Positions 58,141 through 64,000 of a stretch of 64,000 nt of DNA are shown here, piece after piece (the first letter of the stretch is position 1; every line of letters begins with the position of its first letter). The position numbers were made by a program, and so were the translations under genes. The stretch comes from an uncultured Chlorobiaceae bacterium (lineage in GTDB: Bacteria; Bacteroidota; Chlorobiia; Chlorobiales; Chlorobiaceae): positions 1-64,000 of the forward strand of contig CAJAJL010000008.1 of assembly GCA_903940125.1 (NCBI GenBank), in the 5' to 3' direction. The notes beneath the pieces are model-generated. The model had not been told where the DNA came from, did not search any database, and saw nothing but the letters and a program-made list of their open reading frames with translations.

Positions 58141-59313
58141 CTACTCTTCTTTCATGGAAACCGTGACACGCTTGAACAACGGATCAACTATATAGGTCAA
58201 GAGTGAACGTTCACCAGTTTTAATGACAACCTGCACAGGCATACCCGGCTGCATTTGACGTTTACCTAAAGTTTTCATACCATCCGGAGTTACAAAAATG
58301 CGAGCAAGATAATAAGAAGCGCCAGGCATTGCAGGATTGACCTGTGGATCTGTTACAATATCTTTCGATAGCGACTCAACTTCTCCCTTCACAACCATCT
58401 GAGGAGAGTGGGAGAACGAGAAGAAACTAACATCAACAGGAAGCCCCTTACGGATACTATCAATAAACTGCGGGGAAACCTTTGCATCAATAAGAAGTCC
58501 CTCGTGAAGAGGCACAATATCCATAATCTTCTGACCCGGCTGAATCACTGCACCGACAGTCTGCACCTGTAAACCAACCACCTGGCCAGAAGCAGGTGAG
58601 CGTATCTCTGTATCTGCAAGTTCCTGAGCAAGTGCTCTTGTCTTTTCAGCATCAGCATCAACTTCAAGTTGAACCTGAGAGAGCTGAGAAGCTGTATTTG
58701 ATCTGATATCCTGAATCTTAAGCTCCAAATCCCTCTGCTGAGTCAGTGGTGCAAAACCTTCCTTGACGAGTTGCTTAATACCTGCATGTTGATCATTCAG
58801 AATCTTCAGAGTCATCATGCGCGATAAAAAGAGCTGCCGCTGATTTTGTATATTCTGTTCAACCAATACTCGATCAGGATCGTTTTTCAAATCTTTATGA
58901 AACTTAATGGACCCTGCTCCCCTCATCTCCGCGATGAGCCGATCTGCAGTAGCCCTCATACCAATATAACGCTGATGTGCCTCATCGTATCGAGCTTGAG
59001 CCGTTTGTTTGTCAAGTTTGATCAATACATCACCCTCACGGACAATCTGTCCCTCCCTGACATAGACATTTTGAATTTTTCCTCCATGCAAATTCTCCAC
59101 TACCTTACGCTTTGTTGCAATACTAACGATTCCCTGTGAAGGAACCCCCTCATCAAGCGGAGCAAAAGCGGCCCAAAGTAAAAAACCACCAAATCCAACA
59201 AGTAATATCCATATTCCGAGACGTATTGAACTACGAGTATTGCTATACTCACCATGATTTTCCTTTATTGCAGGTGCAGTCTTGTTTGTTGCCACGAGAT
59301 CACGAATACTCAT
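58141..59313 (-). CDS. HlyD-family membrane fusion protein (type I secretion)
   Basis: 390 residues. One N-terminal helix (LGIWILLVGFGGFLLWAAFA), then the lipoyl half VSIATKRKVVENLHGGKIQN and VYVREGQIVREGDVLIKLDK, long coiled coil (residues about 100-200), the second lipoyl half and a beta-barrel ending KTGERSLLTYIVDPLFKRVT. Joins the ABC exporter to TolC. Closest to PrtE/LapC-type adapters. Lies 34 bases after the second ATPase gene. Confidence 0.93.
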   Translation of the reverse strand: MSIRDLVATNKTAPAIKENHGEYSNTRSSIRLGIWILLVGFGGFLLWAAFAPLDEGVPSQGIVSIATKRKVVENLHGGKIQNVYVREGQIVREGDVLIKLDKQTAQARYDEAHQRYIGMRATADRLIAEMRGAGSIKFHKDLKNDPDRVLVEQNIQNQRQLFLSRMMTLKILNDQHAGIKQLVKEGFAPLTQQRDLELKIQDIRSNTASQLSQVQLEVDADAEKTRALAQELADTEIRSPASGQVVGLQVQTVGAVIQPGQKIMDIVPLHEGLLIDAKVSPQFIDSIRKGLPVDVSFFSFSHSPQMVVKGEVESLSKDIVTDPQVNPAMPGASYYLARIFVTPDGMKTLGKRQMQPGMPVQVVIKTGERSLLTYIVDPLFKRVTVSMKEE

Positions 59314-59347
59314 TGCTATCCTTTAAACATTTGACAAAATAATTGTA

Positions 59348-61057
59348 TCAGGCTTCAGATATTACTGGTTGTGCACTCACAGGACGCATCGCAGCTAAAA
59401 CCTGATCACGTGGTCCGCAATGGATAATTTTTCCAGCGTGCATTACCACTAATAGATCCGCTGTACCCAAAACACTGGGCCGATGTGTAATTAGAATTAC
59501 TGTTTTACCAGTCTTTCTTAAATCAATGACTGCATCAAGCAGTGACCTTTCACCGGCATCATCAAGGTTTGCATTAGGCTCATCGAGTACAATGATTGCC
59601 GGATTGCCATACATTGCTCTCGCAAGACCGAGGCGCTGCTTCTGTCCACCAGAAAGCATACCCCCAGCTTCTCCTATCTGTGTATCATAACCGCGCGGAA
59701 ACCGCAAAATCATCTCATGAATACCAGTACGTTTAGCTGCCTCAATCACCTTTTTGGGATCAACCTCGGCAAAACGTGCAATATTTTCAGCAATAGAGCC
59801 ATCAAATAACTCTATATCCTGAGGAAGATATCCAATATGTGGTCCAAGTTGCATCCTGTCCCAGCTCTCTATCGGTTCCCCATCAATAAGAACTCGTCCC
59901 TTCCTGCTTTGCCATACACCGACAATACATCGAGCAAGCGTTGATTTGCCAGAACCTGAGGGCCCAATCACCACTGCTACTCTACCAGCAGGAAATACAA
60001 CATCAAGATCATGCAAAATAGGTGTTTCACGACCATCGGCAATTGCAGAAAGTCCCTCAAGCCTCACTTCGCCCAAAGGATCCTGATGTGTAACACCAAC
60101 CTGACGTTCCGGAAATTCATCAAGAAGCTTCTCCAATCGAAGAAATGCCACGCGTGACTGAACAAATGGCTTCCAGGTAGCCACTACAAGATCAAGCGGT
60201 TGAAGCGCCTTCGACATCAGTACATTGGCTGCAATCATCGAACCAGCCGCCATCTTACCCTGAATTACCATGAGGGCACCAGCACCGAGGGTCAGAGATT
60301 GCATGCTGTAACGTATAAACTTAGCAAAAGCCTGCTGACGATGCTGTCTCTCAAGTGATGATTCCGCTTTTACAAGCGAAGCATCATGCATTTTGAACCA
60401 GCGCACTCTAAAGTTCCCAGCCATGCCCATTGCATGCACTGGCTCTATGTTTCTGAGTTTGCTCTGTACAAAACGATAGCTTTCGTTACCAGCTTCCGCC
60501 GATTTCTCTATCTCTTTAGTGGAAAGCCGATGCGTCTGCCATGTCAAGCCAAGCTGGATAACCGCAAATGCAATAGAAAGCCAGCCTAGAAATGGGCTGA
60601 GTAAAAATATCACTGCAATATAAACAGGAGTCCACGGAGTATCAAAAAATGCTATCATGCCGTTGGCCGTCAGAAACTGACGAATATTGGTCAAATCAGA
60701 AAAGGCTTCGACCACATTATGTCGAGTACGTTTCAGATAAGCCTCAAAACTCGCGTTAAAAACGAGCGAGTTAAGCGCTTCATCCAAGCGGACTCCGACA
60801 CGTACGAGAAGGCGTGAGCGAATCCACTCAGCAAAAGCCATAACACCATAAAAAAACAAAAGAAATAATGTCACCATAAGGAGTGTCAACTCACTACCGC
60901 TCTTCATAACACGACCATATACCTGGAGCATGTATATGGTCGGCGTCAGCATCAGCACATTAGCTATAAGACTGAAAATACCTACCCATACAAACTCTCT
61001 GCGAAACGTCCAGAGCTGTCGGGTTATTGCACTACGGTTAAAAAATTCAGGTTTCAT
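59348..61057 (-). CDS. Type I secretion ABC permease/ATPase (PrtD-like), copy B
   Basis: 569 residues. No N-terminal C39 peptidase or CLD domain. Six membrane helices (residues about 20-290), then ATPase: Walker A GPSGSGKSTLARC, Q-loop YLPQDIELFDGSIAENIARF, signature LSGGQKQRLGLARAMYG, Walker B IIVLDEPNANLDDAGE, switch His in LITHRPS. The DEPNANLD form is typical of PrtD-type type I secretion ATPases. It lies after copy A by 37 bases with the same order of motifs. Confidence 0.92.
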   Translation of the reverse strand: MKPEFFNRSAITRQLWTFRREFVWVGIFSLIANVLMLTPTIYMLQVYGRVMKSGSELTLLMVTLFLLFFYGVMAFAEWIRSRLLVRVGVRLDEALNSLVFNASFEAYLKRTRHNVVEAFSDLTNIRQFLTANGMIAFFDTPWTPVYIAVIFLLSPFLGWLSIAFAVIQLGLTWQTHRLSTKEIEKSAEAGNESYRFVQSKLRNIEPVHAMGMAGNFRVRWFKMHDASLVKAESSLERQHRQQAFAKFIRYSMQSLTLGAGALMVIQGKMAAGSMIAANVLMSKALQPLDLVVATWKPFVQSRVAFLRLEKLLDEFPERQVGVTHQDPLGEVRLEGLSAIADGRETPILHDLDVVFPAGRVAVVIGPSGSGKSTLARCIVGVWQSRKGRVLIDGEPIESWDRMQLGPHIGYLPQDIELFDGSIAENIARFAEVDPKKVIEAAKRTGIHEMILRFPRGYDTQIGEAGGMLSGGQKQRLGLARAMYGNPAIIVLDEPNANLDDAGERSLLDAVIDLRKTGKTVILITHRPSVLGTADLLVVMHAGKIIHCGPRDQVLAAMRPVSAQPVISEA

Positions 61058-61094
61058 TAAAGGATCTACTTCCGGATAAGAGTTAGCCCAGTGG

Positions 61095-62801
61095 CTACTT
61101 GTTTGAAGTTTGAGAAGCTTGTGGGGGAGACTGCAAAGCTGTCAGTACTTCCTGACAGGTACCAAAACGCTGAACCTGACCATCAACAAGGACAAGCATA
61201 TGCTCTATTGCCCCAAGAATATTCAAGCGATGTGTCATGACAATTACGGTTGTTCCCTTTGACCTCAGCAATTTTACTGCATTGAGCAGAGCAGCATCAC
61301 CAGCTTCGTCAAGGCTTGAATTCGGCTCATCAAGCACCACAAACTTCGGCATTCCATATAACGCACGAGCCAACGCAACACGCTGCCGTTCTCCCCCCGA
61401 AAGAAACGAACCATCATCACCTATCTGTGTATCGTACCCCTTCGGAAGCTGTTCAATAAAGTCGTTAAGGGCAACCATCCGACATGCTTCACGAACCTTC
61501 TCAATGTCTGGCTCACCAAAGCGGGCGACATTTTCAGCAATCGAACCTTCAAACAACTCAACATTTTGAGGTAAATAGCCTACATGCTGCCCAAGCTCTT
61601 CTTTATCCCACTGATAAATATCATTTCCGTCAAGCCTAACTTTTCCCTGCATTGCAGGCCATATACCCACCAAAAGCCTTGCAAGGGTGGTTTTGCCTGA
61701 TGCAGACGGGCCTACTATGGCAAGAGAACCTCCGGGGGCCACCCTGAACGTTACTCCTTTAAGAATTTGTACCGGACTTCTGGGAGCACCAGCAATAACA
61801 CCCTCAACAGAAAGATAGCCAGTGGGTGCCGGTAACGCCATCCCCTTTGCAGTAATAGGAAACTCTTTTAGCAAAACTTCAAGGCGATTGAACGACTCCA
61901 TAGTGCTTTCAACCTGGCGCCAGCTCCCAATAATCTGCACAAGAGGCGCTAGCACCCTACCTCCTAAAATTGAAGCAACAATCATGCCAGAACCATGCAG
62001 TTCACCCTTCAGAGTGAGCCAGCATCCCATACCAAGTAACAGAGAACCTAAAAGACTCTGGACCAATTTAGACAAAGCTGCATTAGTGCCCCCATAATCC
62101 GAAGCAACAGCCTGCTGAACAAGAAACTCACGCTGACGACCAATCCACCGTTTATGAATATCACCCAGCATCCCCATCGACTCAATTACCTGTGCATTTC
62201 GAATTACTCCATCAGCATAATTCTGAGTAATAATTGAACCACGATTAGCAGCCATCAGTGGTTCACGAATACGACGTTCATTAACGATACCAATCGCAAA
62301 CTGCGCCAAAGCACCTGCTACTGCAAACCAGCCGAGAGCTGGACTCATAAAAAAAATCAGAACAAGAATAAGTAGAGCAAAAGGGGCGTCGACAAAAGCC
62401 AGCAGTACCTGTGAAGGAAGAAATTCTCGAATTGTTTTAAGGTCTCGCAATGCCTGCGCTCCACCAACGGGTAGATTTAAAAGCCGCGCTGAAAAAATCG
62501 CACTGAAAACTCGTTCCCGTAACCCCTTGTCGAGTTCTATGCCAGCATCATGCATCACTTGACGGCGTACCCACTCCATTGCCTCAAGCAACGCATAAGC
62601 GCCGACCACCAAAATGGTGAGCATCAGCAACGTGATATGACTGCGACTGTTAACTACACGGTCATAAACCTCCATCATATATGCACTGGGCGCAAGCACT
62701 AATGCATTAACAAACAAACTGAAAAAAAAAGCTTGTTTAAGAGAAGGGAACATAAGCGCAAGAGCATCTCGCAAGGGGGAATTATCTTTAACTTTTTTCA
62801 C
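61095..62801 (-). CDS. Type I secretion ABC permease/ATPase (PrtD-like), copy A
   Basis: 568 residues with the same layout as copy B but clearly different sequence. Walker [15 protein letters not shown]-loop [20 protein letters not shown], signature [17 protein letters not shown], Walker [17 protein letters not shown], His in VMTHRLN. Both copies keep all ATPase residues, so either could act as a homodimer, or they pair as a heterodimer. It is the first secretion gene after the small DUF6447 protein. Confidence 0.92.
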   Translation of the reverse strand: MKKVKDNSPLRDALALMFPSLKQAFFFSLFVNALVLAPSAYMMEVYDRVVNSRSHITLLMLTILVVGAYALLEAMEWVRRQVMHDAGIELDKGLRERVFSAIFSARLLNLPVGGAQALRDLKTIREFLPSQVLLAFVDAPFALLILVLIFFMSPALGWFAVAGALAQFAIGIVNERRIREPLMAANRGSIITQNYADGVIRNAQVIESMGMLGDIHKRWIGRQREFLVQQAVASDYGGTNAALSKLVQSLLGSLLLGMGCWLTLKGELHGSGMIVASILGGRVLAPLVQIIGSWRQVESTMESFNRLEVLLKEFPITAKGMALPAPTGYLSVEGVIAGAPRSPVQILKGVTFRVAPGGSLAIVGPSASGKTTLARLLVGIWPAMQGKVRLDGNDIYQWDKEELGQHVGYLPQNVELFEGSIAENVARFGEPDIEKVREACRMVALNDFIEQLPKGYDTQIGDDGSFLSGGERQRVALARALYGMPKFVVLDEPNSSLDEAGDAALLNAVKLLRSKGTTVIVMTHRLNILGAIEHMLVLVDGQVQRFGTCQEVLTALQSPPQASQTSNK

Positions 62802-62898
62802 ATCAGGGTATGCTTACATCATTATTCATCTTTTCAACATCATCACCCACCCCCCACATTCTTATCGTATCATTGTGAGCAGGTTTGATTATCACCAA

Positions 62899-63105
62899 TT
62901 AAGCGGGAAGTGACGCTATCAAAGCCTGCTCATAGGCACTGTGAGCGGTTTGGGCTATCGCCAATTGCATTTGCAGACGACGGATTTCATTTTCAGCCAC
63001 CTTTGCGTTCAATAATTGCTTCTGAGCTTCTTCAGAAAGTTCAGAAACTTTATACGTTTTACCGTTATGGGTCAATGTCGGTTCATCGCTCTTCGTTTTA
63101 GCCAT
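62899..63105 (-). CDS. DUF6447-like small protein
   Basis: 68 residues: THNGKTYKVSELSEEAQKQL LNAKVAENEIRRLQMQLAIA QTAHSAYEQALIASLPA is the full body, broken here by spaces. The layout (short beta start then one long helix ending in L-P) matches DUF6447 family proteins, which sit by secretion genes in several bacteria. Function unknown; probably a small adapter or chaperone. About 100 bases before copy A and the likely first gene of that operon. Confidence 0.7.
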   Translation of the reverse strand: MAKTKSDEPTLTHNGKTYKVSELSEEAQKQLLNAKVAENEIRRLQMQLAIAQTAHSAYEQALIASLPA

Positions 63106-63283
63106 AGCTCAACAGTCCTCTTTTGTTAATCCTTTTGTTTATTTAACTACTTTATCGGCTCATATTTTATAACATTTTAACCAATTTACCAAACTTTTGT
63201 TCTTTCTTTTAGGGAACAATGTTCATATATGGGTGTTACTGTAAGCTCTTGACTGATCCCTCATCCATTGTCAGTAAAATATT

Positions 63284-64000
63284 CTAACCATACATCCTTA
63301 GGACTAGTATGTTTTGAACTTCTTTTATCTTGGTATCGAGGTAAATCGACATCTCCGCAATCAAATCCCTACCTTCTTCATGAGCCTTTTTCACTTTTAC
63401 CATCATCACATAGAGATCAGAAGTCATGATCGTAGAAATTGCTGATTGTATGTCTGACATCCCTTTGTCAAGGAGTCTTATCGCTCGTTCAGTTCTCTCA
63501 AGTTCAGCATAGATACTTTCGCCTGCTACAGCCTCGGGACTTTCATACCATTGGTCAAGTATATGCTGCATCTTCATGGTGTCTTTTTGTGCATAGGCTT
63601 CGTTTAATTCAGCCATCAACTTTGTACGCAGCGTTCGAGACCGGACTTCCATTGCCTTATCCGGATGAATGATAGAAGCAATTTTTCTATACATTCTCTT
63701 TGTCTCTTTATAATCCTGAACAGCATGTGACACAGCCTTCGTTTTGAAGGTTATATTATTTCTGGTATATTTCGTATTTACTGCTGATTTCTTATTATCT
63801 TGTTTTATGTGCATTACATCAGATCCATACTCAGTGTTCTTAACCCTTAGTTCAGAGATCTGGGCATTGAGCCAGTTCAGTTCATTCTGCTTTTTACCCA
63901 CTTCGTTTGCATATCGCTGCTGAAACTGCTCGACAGTTTTGTTTAACTCCTGCAACCTGCTCTCCATTGCTTCGTGAAGGCTCAGCAATTTCTCTCCATA
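63284..64000 (-). CDS. Coiled-coil J-domain (DnaJ-like) protein, 5' end outside the window
   Basis: At least 238 codons; the frame is open to the window edge, reading Y-G-E-K-L-L before the first in-window start-like codon, so the N-terminus is beyond base 64000. An N-terminal coiled coil is followed by a J domain: YKETKRMYRKIASIIHPDKA with the HPD triad that stimulates DnaK, and helix III LMAELNEAYAQKDTMKMQHI. A C-terminal helix-rich part (RTERAIRLLDKGMSDIQSAI and on) completes it. No Gly/Phe or zinc domain, so not classical DnaJ. It reads toward the secretion genes, with 178 bases to the DUF6447 gene. Confidence 0.8.
   Translation of the reverse strand, partial: YGEKLLSLHEAMESRLQELNKTVEQFQQRYANEVGKKQNELNWLNAQISELRVKNTEYGSDVMHIKQDNKKSAVNTKYTRNNITFKTKAVSHAVQDYKETKRMYRKIASIIHPDKAMEVRSRTLRTKLMAELNEAYAQKDTMKMQHILDQWYESPEAVAGESIYAELERTERAIRLLDKGMSDIQSAISTIMTSDLYVMMVKVKKAHEEGRDLIAEMSIYLDTKIKEVQNILVLRMYG

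Overview
The window looks like a chromosomal segment of a green sulfur bacterium (Chlorobiaceae, Chlorobium/Pelodictyon type). This is inferred from the mix of families: a DUF4834 membrane protein and a tiny AURKAIP1/COX24-type basic protein, a type 2 isopentenyl-diphosphate isomerase beside a GGPP synthase, succinyl-CoA ligase alpha (used in the reductive TCA cycle), a BamA/LptC Gram-negative envelope, and a stand-alone GlmU uridyltransferase. No photosynthesis gene lies in the window, so the assignment is not proven.

Region by region. (1) 1-1425: the trailer end of a type I-C-like CRISPR array (22 repeats, 21 spacers); leader and cas genes would lie before base 1. (2) 1426-2731: a gene graveyard of a transposase tail, a deleted and frameshifted AAA ATPase, a truncated partner gene and the tail of a YgjP-like metallopeptidase. 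(3) 2798-19185: mostly housekeeping genes: sucD, gatA, uppS-bamA, a DUF151 nuclease, etfBA, tRNA-Leu and tRNA-Lys, rho, folC, ruvA, rpsT, glmM and an ABC exporter. (4) 19186-22241: an accessory patch with a VapC-type toxin-antitoxin pair, a second copy of the 3' end of the FtsX permease gene, small ORFs and an orphan HigA. (5) 22377-28085: isoprenoid genes, dprA, OmpH/Skp, LptC, panD and a GlmU-like gene. (6) 28172-42518: minus-strand blocks: AbrB, then VOC-rpoZ-gmk-yicC, then rpsO-ribF-truB-rbfA-infB-nusA-rimP, then grx-hisS-ptsN and cdsA-CPBP. (7) 42602-56461: a glycan locus with GT4, GT9, an MsbA-like exporter, a GINT1-like protein, a GT10 fucosyltransferase, fcl and gmd for GDP-L-fucose, three poorly known transferase-like genes in very AT-rich DNA, and two GT2 genes. 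(8) 56708-64000: a type I secretion locus with TolC, HlyD and two tandem ABC permease/ATPases, next to a DUF6447 protein and a J-domain protein that runs off the window.

How they work together: uppS, bamA, ompH, lptC, glmM, glmU-N and the exporters serve envelope building; fcl and gmd supply GDP-fucose for the GT10 enzyme in the same cluster; rimP-nusA-infB-rbfA-truB form the classic transcription/translation operon. The least explained parts are the AT-rich end of the glycan locus, the double-ATPase secretion locus with its J-domain neighbour, and the decayed ATPase module beside the CRISPR array. Functions come from motif recognition by eye; no database search was run.
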